A stretch of DNA of 64,000 bases from contig NZ_JACCFK010000001.1 of NCBI RefSeq assembly GCF_013410405.1, positions 2,046,001 to 2,110,000 on the forward strand, written 5' to 3'. Origin of the DNA: Amycolatopsis endophytica (lineage in GTDB: Bacteria > Actinomycetota > Actinomycetes > Mycobacteriales > Pseudonocardiaceae). Made by a program: the position numbers and the translations under genes. Of this stretch, positions 15,541 to 23,872 are shown piece by piece (position 1 is the first letter of the stretch; each line of letters begins with the position of its first letter). Under the pieces are notes generated by a model that saw nothing but the letters and a program-made list of their open reading frames with translations, ran no database searches and was not told the origin of the DNA.

Positions 15541-16224
15541 GTGACTTTCGACTTCGCCGCGTCCGAAGCCGTCGGCGTGGGCTGGTTGGACACGGCCGGC
15601 CCGCTGCTGGTCTGGGTCATCGTGCTCAGTTTCGTGTTCATCGAGTGCGCCCTGATCATCGGGCTGTTCCTGCCCGGTGATTCGCTGCTGTTCGCGGCCG
15701 GAGTCGTCCTTGCCTCACACGGCGCGCACGCCAGTGCCTGGCTGCTGTCGATCGCGGCGCTCGTCGTCGCGGTGGTGGGCAACCAGGTCGGCTACTACAT
15801 CGGGCAGCAGACCGGGGTCCGGTTCATCGCCCGGCGCGGCGGCAAGGTCCTGAACAGGCACAACCTCGAACGGGCGCGGGAGTTCCTCGACCGCAAGGGC
15901 TTCTTCGCGATCGTCGCCGCACGCTGGATCCCGTGGATCCGCACCCTCGCGCCGCTGATCGCCGGGGCCGCCCGCATGGACTCCCGGCGCTTCCTCCTCG
16001 CCACCACGATCGGCGGCGTGTTCTGGGTGCCGACGCTGGTGCTGATCGGCTACTACGGCGCCGGTCTGCTCGACGCGATCCCGTGGGTCAAGACCGTGCT
16101 GGTCTGGTTGTCGATCGCGTTCTTCGTGATCGGCACCGGGTACGGTTTCGTCCGGTACCGGCAGGAGATGCGCCGCCCCGTCGACGAGGACCCGCCCGAG
16201 CAGGAGTACCGCACCGCGGCGTAG
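15541..16224 (+). CDS. DedA-family membrane protein (second copy)
   Basis: A 227-residue DedA protein with FIECALIIGLFLPGDSLLFAAG, GNQVGYYIGQQTG, and AARWIPWIRTLAPLIAGAARM as the second re-entrant loop. It is only distantly similar to the copy at 9117. Probable role: phospholipid or undecaprenyl-phosphate scrambling in the cytoplasmic membrane. The GTG at 15541 is preferred because TACGCT (15529-15534) lies six bases before it, as in leaderless genes; an in-frame GTG at 15511 would put that box inside the coding region. Confidence 0.86.
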   Translation: MTFDFAASEAVGVGWLDTAGPLLVWVIVLSFVFIECALIIGLFLPGDSLLFAAGVVLASHGAHASAWLLSIAALVVAVVGNQVGYYIGQQTGVRFIARRGGKVLNRHNLERAREFLDRKGFFAIVAARWIPWIRTLAPLIAGAARMDSRRFLLATTIGGVFWVPTLVLIGYYGAGLLDAIPWVKTVLVWLSIAFFVIGTGYGFVRYRQEMRRPVDEDPPEQEYRTAA

Positions 16225-16234
16225 TTCCCGCCCG

Positions 16235-17740
16235 CTACCCCTGATCGAGCAGCCTGCTCTTCTGGATCTTCCCGGCGGGCGTGAGCGGCAGGGTGTCCCG
16301 CAGGACGATGTCCTTCGGCACCTTGTAGTCGGCGATCTTGGCCGCGCAGAATGACTTCAGGTCCGCCACCGTCGCGGTGGCGCCCGGGGCGAGAACCACG
16401 TGGTAGCGGCCGATCTCGCCGAGCACCGGATCGGGTACGCCGATCCCGGCGACCAGCACGACGTCGGGGTGCGCGGCGAGGACGTTCTCGACCTCGACCG
16501 GATAGATGTTGAACCCTCCCTGCACGAACATCTCCTTGGCCCGCCCGCGCAGGAGCACGGCCCCGTCACCGGTCACGCACGCGAGGTCACCGGTGCGCAG
16601 CCAGCCGTCGTCGATGGCCGCGGCCGTGTCCCGCGGACGGCCGTGGTAACCGGCCATGAGCGAGGTCGACCGCACGAGCAGCTCGCCGGTCCGACCCGAC
16701 GGCAGCTCCGCCCCGGCGCCTCCGATGATCTTGATTTCGACACCGGGGAGCGGGTGACCCACCGTGGTGGCGGTCGTCTCGAAGTCGTCGTCCCACGCGG
16801 TCATCAGCACGGCGCCGGACGTCTCGCTCAGTCCGTAGAGGTTCATCACCGGGGCGTTCGGGAACCGGCTGGTCAGCCGTTCGAGCAGCGCGGGCTCGGC
16901 GTTGGCGCCGCCGGTGACGACCAGCCGCACCTTCGACGTGTCGACCGCGTCCAGCTCCGGCCGGTTGAGCAGCAGCGTGTGCATCGTCGGGACGCCGACC
17001 CACAGGGTGAGTCCCGCGGTGGCGAACAGATCCACGATCTCGCGGGCGTCGAAAGCGGGCAGCAGGACGGCGCGGGCGCGGGCGACGAGTGCGCTCAGCA
17101 CGCAGCAGGTGATACCGCTGACGTGGTTCAGCGGGACCGCGACCGGCAGCACGTCGTTCTCGTCGAGGCGGATGTGGTCGACCTCGGCCCGTGCCGAAGC
17201 GAGCTGGCTCCGGTGCGTGAGGACCGCGCCCTTGGGGATGCCGGTCGTGCCCGAGGTGTAGATGATCATCACCGGGTCGTCCGGTGTGACCCCGGCCTTC
17301 GCCTCGGCCACCGGTCCGTCGAGCAGGAGGTCGTCGTAGGTCAGGTCGCCGGCGCCGAAGGTCACGACGGTCTCCACGAGCCCTTCGAGCAGGGCGGGGA
17401 AATCGACGCCGTCGTGCGAGGGCACGGTGACCACCAGACGGGCCCCCGAGTCGCCGAGCATGTGGGCGAGTTCGTTCTCGCGGTACCGGACGCTCAGGCC
17501 GACCACGACCGCGCCGATCTTGGCGGCGGCGAAGTAGACGACGAGCCATTCCGGCGTTGTCGGAGCCAGCACGGCGATGCGGTCGCCGTGCGCGATCCCC
17601 TGCCGCAGCAGTCCGGCCGCGAATCGGTCGGAAAGCCGGTCCATCTCCGCGAACGTGATCTCGCGGTCGCCCGCGATCCAGCCCGTGGCGAGGGGTTCCC
17701 GCGCCGCGTCGGCGAGTGCGTCGAAGATCCGGGACGTCAT
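16235..17740 (-). CDS. AMP-dependent acyl-CoA synthetase
   Basis: A 501-residue ANL enzyme with P-loop IIYTSGTTGIPKG, adenine motif NLYGLSETSG, hinge DDGWLRTGDLA, and terminal LPLTPAGKIQKSRL containing the catalytic Lys. It should activate a carboxylic acid to its CoA ester through an acyl-adenylate. The ATG at 17740 has GGAGG shortly upstream; a farther ATG would add an unstructured 15-residue tail. It stands alone between a DedA gene (convergent) and a VOC gene, so the pathway cannot be deduced. Confidence 0.87.
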   Translation of the reverse strand: MTSRIFDALADAAREPLATGWIAGDREITFAEMDRLSDRFAAGLLRQGIAHGDRIAVLAPTTPEWLVVYFAAAKIGAVVVGLSVRYRENELAHMLGDSGARLVVTVPSHDGVDFPALLEGLVETVVTFGAGDLTYDDLLLDGPVAEAKAGVTPDDPVMIIYTSGTTGIPKGAVLTHRSQLASARAEVDHIRLDENDVLPVAVPLNHVSGITCCVLSALVARARAVLLPAFDAREIVDLFATAGLTLWVGVPTMHTLLLNRPELDAVDTSKVRLVVTGGANAEPALLERLTSRFPNAPVMNLYGLSETSGAVLMTAWDDDFETTATTVGHPLPGVEIKIIGGAGAELPSGRTGELLVRSTSLMAGYHGRPRDTAAAIDDGWLRTGDLACVTGDGAVLLRGRAKEMFVQGGFNIYPVEVENVLAAHPDVVLVAGIGVPDPVLGEIGRYHVVLAPGATATVADLKSFCAAKIADYKVPKDIVLRDTLPLTPAGKIQKSRLLDQG

Positions 17741-17883
17741 CGGTCCTCCGGGTACGGGCGGGTGCGGGAACGGTGATCCGATCACCGGGATACAGGTTCT
17801 CGCGGTCGCGCGCGCGGATCAACACCTCTGCGCCGGGCTTGCCGTGGAGGACGGACGCCGAGCAGCGGAGGCAACGCTTCGGG

Positions 17884-18297
17884 CTAGGAGTTCAGGTCGG
17901 CCCAGACTTCGAGCTGGATGCCGTCCGGATCGCGGAACACGACGACGGCCGAGCCGGGGAGGGTGCGGGACGCCTTGGCCGGGCTGTAGGTGACCCCGTA
18001 GTCGGCGAGCCGCTGCTCCCACTGCTTGAGTTCGGCGTAGGTCGGCACCGTGAACGCGACGTGGTCGAGCCCGGTTCTGCGCTCGTCGAAGGTGCCGCGT
18101 TCGGTCGCGGGGTGCTGCAGGAGCACCACCGAGAACGCGTCACCGGGCGCGTGGAGGACGACCTTCCGCAGCCCCGTCCCGGGGTCCTCGCGCCGTCCCG
18201 TCTCCCGCAGCTCGAGCACCCGCTCGTACCAGGGGACGCTCCGGTCGACATCGGTCACCGTGAGGGCCAGGTGGTGCACTCCGGTCAGCTTCGCCAT
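17884..18297 (-). CDS. VOC-superfamily (glyoxalase/bleomycin-resistance-type) protein
   Basis: 137 residues with paired beta-alpha-beta-beta-beta modules: GVHHLALTVTDVDRSVPWYERVLEL in the first, GLDHVAFTVPTYAELKQWEQRL in the second, and a final DPDGIQLEVWAD. The metal-ligand pattern (early His, second-module His, late Glu) is present, so a metal-dependent lyase, dioxygenase or resistance protein is possible. The ATG at 18297 is the only start that keeps the domain boundary; upstream sequence belongs to decayed genes. An ECF-like promoter lies 40-66 nt upstream. Confidence 0.8.
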   Translation of the reverse strand: MAKLTGVHHLALTVTDVDRSVPWYERVLELRETGRREDPGTGLRKVVLHAPGDAFSVVLLQHPATERGTFDERRTGLDHVAFTVPTYAELKQWEQRLADYGVTYSPAKASRTLPGSAVVVFRDPDGIQLEVWADLNS

Positions 18298-18336
18298 GCA
18301 GTCCCTTCTCACCCGTTCGTGTCCCCTCGTGGGTAC

Positions 18337-18363
18337 AACGTTCCGCTCGGGTTCCCGGTTTCC
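18337..18363 (-). promoter_or_regulatory. Possible ECF-sigma promoter of the VOC gene
   Basis: On the minus strand GGAAAC (18363-18358) and CGTT (18340-18337) are separated by 17 nt, the layout of ECF sigma promoters (AAC at -35, CGTT at -10). An inner GGAAC at shorter spacing makes the exact box uncertain. Confidence 0.35.
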
Positions 18364-18371
18364 CCCGGCGT

Positions 18372-18404
18372 ACCTGTGGACAACTCGAAGATTCATCCAC
18401 AGGT
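18372..18404. other. Inverted pair of DnaA-box-like 9-mers
   Basis: ACCTGTGGA (18372-18380) and TCCACAGGT (18396-18404) form a perfect 9-bp inverted repeat. The left copy contains, on the minus strand, TTGTCCACA (18383-18375), the exact actinobacterial DnaA-box consensus; the right copy, TCATCCACA, differs at two positions. No origin features surround it, so this may be a DnaA-titrating or regulatory site. Confidence 0.35.
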
Positions 18405-18575
18405 TGTGGGTAACCGCGGGCCATGCCTGATCGCTTCCGGGTGCCCCAGCTCGATTGCGACGCGCGGGCTGGGAACGCCCATCGCGGCCAGTTCGTGGTC
18501 CTCGATCTCCCGGCGCAACGAACCCGCGGGTGTGGACACGAAGGGGAGCCGGGCCAGTTCTGCCGCACCTGACGC
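18393..18575 (-). pseudogene. Remnant of a LysR-type regulator (C-terminal effector domain)
   Basis: Reading the minus strand from about 18575 gives AAELARLPFVSTPAGSLRRE followed by MGVPSPRVAIELGHPEAIRH, then unrelated residues and a stop at 18393. This matches part of a LysR substrate-binding domain (the PRVAIELGHPEAI region before the GLGV segment). No HTH and no start codon are present, so it is a fragment. The assignment is from pattern recognition only. Confidence 0.5.
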
Positions 18576-18792
18576 CGGTCATCGCCGCGCTCGTGCGCGG
18601 CGCGTTCCGCTCGACCGCCGAGTTGTCCGCGATCACGACTCCGGCACTCGTCATCCCGGGCCCGGACCCCCGTCACCCGGCCGCTCTGGGCGATGAAGTC
18701 GCCAGGCTCCTGCCCCGGCGATCCGCGACTTCCTCGCCGAGTCAGACGGCTACCGGCCGCCGCCGACCGGCAGCACCGCACCCACCGCGTAG
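18557..18792 (+). pseudogene. Remnant of an alpha/beta hydrolase (C-terminal part, frameshifted)
   Basis: The plus strand reads LTPVIAALVRGAFRSTAEL and ITTPALVIPGPDPRHPAALG, then DEVARLLP, typical of the strand-6 region of alpha/beta hydrolases. After LLP the match jumps to another frame (AIRDFLAESDGY, stop at 18792), which looks like the last helix of the same protein. The catalytic His segment is missing. An out-of-frame internal deletion plus loss of the N-terminal half is the simplest reading. Confidence 0.45.
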
Positions 18793-19496
18793 GACGCGGC
18801 GGGCGAAAGCATCCACAGGACCGCCTCGGCGATTTCCTCCGGCTGACCGGACCGGGCCAGCGGGATCGACGGCGCGATCCGCTCGACGCGATCCGGCAGG
18901 CCGGCCGCGGCGTGCAGGCCGGTGTCGACGAGCCCGGGTGCGACGGCGTTGACCCGGACACCCTCGCCCGCGACCTCCTGCGCCAGTCCCCAGGTCAGGG
19001 TTTCCACAGCGGCCTTCGTCGCCGCGTAGTGGGTCCACTCGTTCGGAGAACCGGTGCGGGCGGCTGTGGACGAAATGTTCACCACCGCGCCACCGGGCCC
19101 GCCATAGCGCGTCGACATGCGGCGCACCGCCTCCCGGCAGCACAGGAACACGCCCGTCACGTTGACGTCCAGCACCCGCCGCACGGTCGCGACGTCCTGC
19201 GCGTCCAACCGCCCGGGAGTGTTCCCGGTGATCGCCGCGTTGTTGACCACCGCGGTGACCGGTCCCAGCTCCGCCGCCGCGTCGAACAACGCGACCACGT
19301 CGTCTTCGGAGGCGACATCGCCCCGCACAGCCACCGCCTGACGCCCGGACGCCCGCACTTCGGCGGCAACCGCCGAGGCGGCCGTCGAGTCGTTCGCGTA
19401 GTTGAGCACCACGTCGTACCCGCGCGAGGCGCCCAACCGTGCGACGGCCGCGCCGATGCCCCGGCTGCCGCCGGTGACGACGAGGACTCCGCTCAT
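18750..19496 (-). CDS. Short-chain dehydrogenase/reductase of the sugar operon
   Basis: A 248-residue classical SDR: TGGSRGIG cofactor loop, NNAAITG, ISSTAARTG with the catalytic Ser, YAATK with Tyr and Lys, and PGLVDTGLHAA. The family includes glucose/ribitol-type dehydrogenases and 3-oxoacyl-ACP reductases. It is the last gene of the LacI-controlled ABC operon and its ATG overlaps the kinase stop (ATGA), so oxidation or reduction of the imported sugar or polyol is likely. The 3' end overlaps the tail of a decayed hydrolase on the other strand. Confidence 0.85.
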   Translation of the reverse strand: MSGVLVVTGGSRGIGAAVARLGASRGYDVVLNYANDSTAASAVAAEVRASGRQAVAVRGDVASEDDVVALFDAAAELGPVTAVVNNAAITGNTPGRLDAQDVATVRRVLDVNVTGVFLCCREAVRRMSTRYGGPGGAVVNISSTAARTGSPNEWTHYAATKAAVETLTWGLAQEVAGEGVRVNAVAPGLVDTGLHAAAGLPDRVERIAPSIPLARSGQPEEIAEAVLWMLSPAASYAVGAVLPVGGGR

Positions 19497-20134
19497 ATCA
19501 CGAAGTTCTGCAGCGGCAGGTTCTCCAGCACCAGGTCGGCCCGTCCCGAGGTGGTCTCGATCAGGTCGGCGTTGCGCTGGTCGCTGCCCAGCGCCCGGCC
19601 CTTCGCCTCGACCAGGGTGCGCCCGTAGCGGCGGTGCCGGTTGACCAGCCGCTCGATCCGTTCCTGCTCGTCCGGCTTCAGGAACCACACCTCGTCGACC
19701 AGGCCGCGCACCTCGCTCCACGGCTCGTCGTCGACCAGGAGATAGTTGCCCTCGGTGATGACCAGCGGCACCTCCGGCGGCACGCACACCGCGCCCGCGA
19801 TCGGCTCCTCGATCTCGCGCCGGAACTGCGGCGCGTACACCGTCTCCCTGGTTTCCCTGATGCGCCGCAGCAGGCTCACGTACCCGTGGGCGTCGAAGGT
19901 GTCCGGCGCGCCCTTGCGCTCGGTCCGGTCCAGGCGCTGCAGCTCGACCTGCGCGAGGTGGAACCCGTCCATCCCGACCACGACCGCGCGGTTGCCCAGC
20001 GCGTCGGCCAGCCCGCGCGCCAGGGTCGTCTTGCCTGCCGCCGGCGCGCCGACGATCCCCAGGATGGACCGCCTGCCCCGGGAGACCAGGCCCTCGGCCC
20101 TGGTCAGCAGCTCGTCGAACGTCGGACTCGTCAT
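19493..20134 (-). CDS. P-loop kinase of the uridine-kinase/FrcK type
   Basis: 213 residues with Walker A GAPAAGKTTL, a VVGMDGFHLAQ strand, HGYVSLLRRIRE, LVITEGNYLLVDDEPW and the nucleotide-binding RLVNRH. This is the family of nucleoside/nucleotide-like kinases that includes FrcK of rhizobial frcBCAK fructose operons. The substrate is inferred to be the sugar brought in by the adjacent ABC transporter or a derivative. Both ends overlap the neighbours by ATGA, which fixes the start at 20134. Confidence 0.78.
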   Translation of the reverse strand: MTSPTFDELLTRAEGLVSRGRRSILGIVGAPAAGKTTLARGLADALGNRAVVVGMDGFHLAQVELQRLDRTERKGAPDTFDAHGYVSLLRRIRETRETVYAPQFRREIEEPIAGAVCVPPEVPLVITEGNYLLVDDEPWSEVRGLVDEVWFLKPDEQERIERLVNRHRRYGRTLVEAKGRALGSDQRNADLIETTSGRADLVLENLPLQNFVI

Positions 20135-20970
20135 CGCACTCCCCACTTCGCTACCTCCGGGACCCAGGCCCTGGGCCCCGCATGCCGCACCTTCTCCGCG
20201 GCCACCTCGTTGGCGAACCGGATCGCCTCCGGCAGCCCGAACCTGCCGACGCCGCAGGCCAGGGCGCCGTGCCAGACGTCCCCCGCGCCCAGTGTGTCCA
20301 GCGCGCGCACCTCCGGCACGTCGATCTCACCAGCATCGTCGACCGTCTCCCAGCGCACCGGACCGGGTCCGGCCGTGACGACGACCGTCGGCACACCGCG
20401 TTCCCGCAGGCCGGGCCCTGGCGCGCGGAAGTGCGCCGAGCACGCTGCGATGTCGACCAGCGGCAGCAGCTCCTCCAGCACCGGTTTCCAGCTGCCCGCG
20501 TCCAGCACGACCGGGATCCCGCGCTCGCGGGCCCACCGAGCGACGCCGAGCGCCAGCCGCGGCAGATGACCGTCGACCAGCACGACCCGGACGTCATCCG
20601 GTATTTCGGACGGCATGGCTCCCTCGATCCGCGCCGCGTTGCGGGAGACGACGGTCCGCTCGCCGTCCCGGTCACGGACCGCGACCGCGCTCACCGCGGG
20701 CGGTTCCGCCCGCCCGGGCGCGGTGTCGACGACGCGCACACCGTGCGCGGCCAGGTCGGCGCGGGCCAGTCCGGCGAGCGGGTGCGTGCCCAGCGCCGTC
20801 ACCAGGACGGCCTCCTCGCCGAGCGCCGCGACCGTCACGGCGGCGTTCGTCGCCGGTCCGCCCGCGGCCACCTCGACGGCGAGCGACTGGACCTTCTCAC
20901 CGGGCGAGGGCAGTTCCGCCACCCGCTGCACGAGGTCCACCGTGCACAGCCCGGCGAGCAGGACGGTCAC
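20131..20970 (-). CDS. PfkB-family carbohydrate kinase
   Basis: This 279-residue ribokinase-fold protein opens with LCTVDLVQRVAELPSPGEK, has AAGGPATNAAV (substrate loop) and closes with DTLGAGDVWHGAL, whose Asp is the catalytic base and whose GAGD forms the anion hole. It should phosphorylate a sugar or related alcohol with ATP. GTG start; overlaps both neighbours by 4 nt (GTGA, ATGA). Two different kinases in one sugar-uptake operon suggest either two substrates or sequential phosphorylation. Confidence 0.87.
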   Translation of the reverse strand: MTVLLAGLCTVDLVQRVAELPSPGEKVQSLAVEVAAGGPATNAAVTVAALGEEAVLVTALGTHPLAGLARADLAAHGVRVVDTAPGRAEPPAVSAVAVRDRDGERTVVSRNAARIEGAMPSEIPDDVRVVLVDGHLPRLALGVARWARERGIPVVLDAGSWKPVLEELLPLVDIAACSAHFRAPGPGLRERGVPTVVVTAGPGPVRWETVDDAGEIDVPEVRALDTLGAGDVWHGALACGVGRFGLPEAIRFANEVAAEKVRHAGPRAWVPEVAKWGVR

Positions 20971-21773
20971 GCCGTCAGCCCCGTCCGCACCGCCGATTCG
21001 ACTTCCGCCACCTTCCCGTCCTCGCCGACCCGCAGCGCACCGGTGATCAGCCCGACCACCTGGTTCATGCTCGTCGTCTTCGGTGACACCACCCCGACGC
21101 GCCTGCCGAGCCGGTGCACGTGGATGCGGTCCGAAATTTCGAACACGTGCGGCATGTTGTGGCTGATCAGCACGACCGGCAGGCCGCGCTGCCGGATCCG
21201 GTCGATCAGCTGCAGCACCTTGGCCGATTCGGCGACCCCGAGCGCGGCGGTCGGCTCGTCCATGATCACCGCCTTGGTCCCGAACGCGGCGGCCCGCGCG
21301 ACCGCGACGCCCTGACGCTGCCCGCCGGACAACGTCTCGACCGGCTGCGTGATCGACTTGATCTTGATGTCCAGCTCGTCGAGCACCCGCTGGGCCTCGG
21401 CCCGCATCTTCGCCGTGTCCAGCTTGCGGACCAGCCCGAGCGGTCCGCTCCGGCGGATCTCCCTGCCCAGGAACATGTTCGTCGCGATGTCCTGCGCCGG
21501 CGCCAGCGCCAGGTCCTGATAGACGGTCTCGATACCGCAGCGCCGCGCGTCCAGCGGCGTCCGGAAGTGCACCGGCTCGCCGTCGACGAAGATCTCGCCC
21601 GCGTCCGGCACCAGCGCGCCGGAGAGCGCCTTGATCAGGCTCGACTTGCCCGCACCGTTGTCGCCGACCACGGCGAGCACCTCGCCGGGTTCGAGATCGA
21701 AGTCCGCGCCGTCGATCGCGGTGACGCGGCCGAAGCGCTTCACCAGGCCACGTGCCGAAAGGGTCGGGGTCAT
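20967..21773 (-). CDS. Sugar ABC transporter, ATP-binding protein
   Basis: 268 residues: Walker A GDNGAGKSS, Q-loop VYQDLALAP, signature LSGGQRQ, Walker B AVIMDEPTAALG, H-loop LISHN. A single nucleotide-binding domain rather than the double domain of RbsA/XylG; this single-domain form is typical of FrcA-type transporters. It energises uptake with the adjacent permease. Start fixed by the ATGA overlap with the permease stop. Confidence 0.92.
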   Translation of the reverse strand: MTPTLSARGLVKRFGRVTAIDGADFDLEPGEVLAVVGDNGAGKSSLIKALSGALVPDAGEIFVDGEPVHFRTPLDARRCGIETVYQDLALAPAQDIATNMFLGREIRRSGPLGLVRKLDTAKMRAEAQRVLDELDIKIKSITQPVETLSGGQRQGVAVARAAAFGTKAVIMDEPTAALGVAESAKVLQLIDRIRQRGLPVVLISHNMPHVFEISDRIHVHRLGRRVGVVSPKTTSMNQVVGLITGALRVGEDGKVAEVESAVRTGLTA

Positions 21774-22753
21774 TTCTGCCTCCTGGCCAGCCGGTCCACG
21801 GCCACCGCGGCGATCACCAGTGCACCGGTGGCGACGTCCTGGTAGAGCGAGTCGACGCCGAGCTGGGTCAGCCCCGAGCGCAGCACCGTCACGATCAGCG
21901 CACCCATCATCGTCCCGAACACCGACCCGCGGCCGCCGAACAGGCTGGTGCCGCCGAGCACGACCGCGGTGATCGAGTCGAGGTTGCCGAGCTGGTAGGC
22001 GTTCGGATCGGCGTTGGGCACGCGGCCCAGCGCCTGCCACGCCGCGATACCGAAGATCAGCCCCGCCACCAGGTACACCGACACCACCGTGCGGTTGACC
22101 TTGATGCCGGACAGCCGCGCGGCTTCGGGGGCGTTGCCGACCGCGTAGACGTGCTTGCCCCAGGCGGTCCTGGTCAGCGAGTACCAGAGCACCAGGTACA
22201 TCACCAGCGCCAGCGTCATGCCGTAGGTGACCGGGATGCCGCCGAACAGGTAGCGCCGCGTGCCCAGCCACGCCAGCAGCGAGTCCGGCGCGATCGGCAC
22301 GGCCTGCCCGCTGGCGACGAGCTTTCCCACCGCGGTGAGAATCGTGAACAGGCCGAGCGTGACGATGAACGGCGGCAGCTTGATCCGCGTCACCAGTGAG
22401 CCGGTGACCAGCCCGAGCAGCGCCGTCACCAGCACGCCGAGGACGAGCGCGAAGATCCCCGGTACCCCGCCGGTCAGCAGTTTCGCCATCAGCAGCGTCG
22501 CCAGCACCATCGCCGCCGCGTTGGACAGGTCGATGCCCGCGGTGAGGATGATCAGCGTCTGACCGAGCGCGAGCGTGCCGACCACCAGCGACTGCTCGAC
22601 GACCAGCGACAGGTTGTCCAGTTCGAGGAAAGTGCTGGTGGACAAGGAGAACACGACGACAGCGACGACGAGCGCGAGCGCGGGCCCGATCGCCGGGGCG
22701 CGGAGGAAGAACTCACCGAGCGTTTCGCGCTCGGCACGGGCATGAGTGGTCAT
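21770..22753 (-). CDS. Sugar ABC transporter permease (RbsC/FrcC type)
   Basis: A 327-residue BPD_transp_2-type permease with about eight to ten membrane helices. Marker stretches are LTAGIDLSNAAAMVLAT, the cytoplasmic loop with GKHVYAVGNAPEAARLSGI (the coupling EAA-like region) and LGGTSLFGGRGSVFGTMMGA. It forms the membrane channel of the carbohydrate importer, probably as a homodimer. The ATG at 22753 overlaps the binding-protein stop. Confidence 0.92.
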   Translation of the reverse strand: MTTHARAERETLGEFFLRAPAIGPALALVVAVVVFSLSTSTFLELDNLSLVVEQSLVVGTLALGQTLIILTAGIDLSNAAAMVLATLLMAKLLTGGVPGIFALVLGVLVTALLGLVTGSLVTRIKLPPFIVTLGLFTILTAVGKLVASGQAVPIAPDSLLAWLGTRRYLFGGIPVTYGMTLALVMYLVLWYSLTRTAWGKHVYAVGNAPEAARLSGIKVNRTVVSVYLVAGLIFGIAAWQALGRVPNADPNAYQLGNLDSITAVVLGGTSLFGGRGSVFGTMMGALIVTVLRSGLTQLGVDSLYQDVATGALVIAAVAVDRLARRQK

Positions 22754-23754
22754 GTGGTCCCCCAGCAGTTCCGCAGGCCCCACGCGGTGTCCTGGCTCGG
22801 CACGCCGGGCATCGGCCGGTCGGTGATCACGACGGAACCGGTGTCGATGAACCCGCTCGGCTTCTGCCCGGTCTTCGCGTACTGGACCGCCGCGGTGACG
22901 CCCTGCTCGGCCATCTTGCGCGGGAACTGCATGACGGTGGCGTCGTACTGGCCGTCACGCACGTTCTGCACGCCCTGGCAGCCGCCGTCGATCGAGCCCA
23001 TCACCAGCTGAAGCCCGCGGGCCTGCAGCGCGGCATACGCGCCGCGCGCGGTCGGCTCGTTCATCGTGTAGACGGCGTTGAGGTCGGTGGTGCGCTGGAG
23101 CAGGTTCTCCATCTTCTGCTGGGCGATGGACTGGTCGCCGTTGGCGTTGTCGCGCCCGACGATCGCCGGATCGCCGTCCGCCAGCCCGATGCCTTCGAGG
23201 AAGCCGTTGTGCCGGTAGGTGTCCACGGTGCTGCCCGCGGTGCCGTCGATCATGATCACCTTCGGGGCGGCGCCGCCGAGCGCGGCCTTGACGTAGGCGC
23301 CCTGCTGACGCCCGGCCGCGACGTTGTCCGTGGCGTAGGTGGCGTCGACCGCGCTCTCGGGTTCGGTCGCGGTGTCCAGCGCGATCACCAGGACGCCGGC
23401 CTGACGGGCGCGCTCGATCGCGGCGAGCACGCCGGTGGAGGAGTTCGGCGTGATCATGATGGTGGTGACGCCCTGCTGGACCATGTTTTCGATGGCCCGG
23501 ACCTGGCCGTCGTTGTCGCCGTCGAACTGACCGGCCAGCGCCATGAACCCGGCGCCCTGTGCCTGCGCGGCGGCACTCGCCGCGTTGCGCAGCTCCACGA
23601 AGTACGGGTTGGTCTCGGTTTTCGTCACCAGGCCGACCTTCGCCTGGCCGCTGCCCGCGGGGGCCGAGCTCCCGCCCCAGTGGCGTTCGACGGTGCACCC
23701 GCTGACGGCCAGCAAGCCGGCCGTGACGAGGCACAGGAGACTCCGGTGTCTCAC
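22750..23754 (-). CDS. Sugar ABC transporter substrate-binding lipoprotein
   Basis: 334 residues. A lipoprotein signal with lipobox LAVSGC at about residues 15-20 anchors it to the outer face of the membrane. The body is a periplasmic-binding-protein-1-like fold (KVGLVTKTETNPYFVELRNA, ITPNSSTGVLAAIERARQAGV, VIALDTATEP, IDGTAGSTVDTYRHNGF), the class binding ribose, fructose, xylose and similar sugars. It is the first gene of the operon; the promoter region carries a perfect 24-bp LacI-type operator. Confidence 0.92.
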   Translation of the reverse strand: MRHRSLLCLVTAGLLAVSGCTVERHWGGSSAPAGSGQAKVGLVTKTETNPYFVELRNAASAAAQAQGAGFMALAGQFDGDNDGQVRAIENMVQQGVTTIMITPNSSTGVLAAIERARQAGVLVIALDTATEPESAVDATYATDNVAAGRQQGAYVKAALGGAAPKVIMIDGTAGSTVDTYRHNGFLEGIGLADGDPAIVGRDNANGDQSIAQQKMENLLQRTTDLNAVYTMNEPTARGAYAALQARGLQLVMGSIDGGCQGVQNVRDGQYDATVMQFPRKMAEQGVTAAVQYAKTGQKPSGFIDTGSVVITDRPMPGVPSQDTAWGLRNCWGTT

Positions 23755-23819
23755 GCTGCCCTCCCCGTTGAGGCTGATCGTTTGCCGACGGGGACGGTAG
23801 GAGGGCTTACACTACTCCG

Positions 23820-23843
23820 GCAAGCGTTTGCGCAAACGCTTGC
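23820..23843. promoter_or_regulatory. 24-bp perfect LacI-family operator between the sugar operon and its regulator
   Basis: GCAAGCGTTTGC followed directly by its complement GCAAACGCTTGC. It lies between the divergent lacI-type gene and the ABC operon. On the minus strand a -10-like TAGTGT (23815-23810) sits just after the operator, so bound repressor would cover the -35 of the ABC operon. Confidence 0.75.
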
Positions 23844-23872
23844 GGATCGTTCGTGCTCGTTGGAGATGTTTG

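Noticed and set aside
16235..17740. Linking the second AMP ligase to the PKS cluster
   Set aside because: It is over 11 kb away, separated by unrelated genes on both strands, with no shared regulatory sequence seen.
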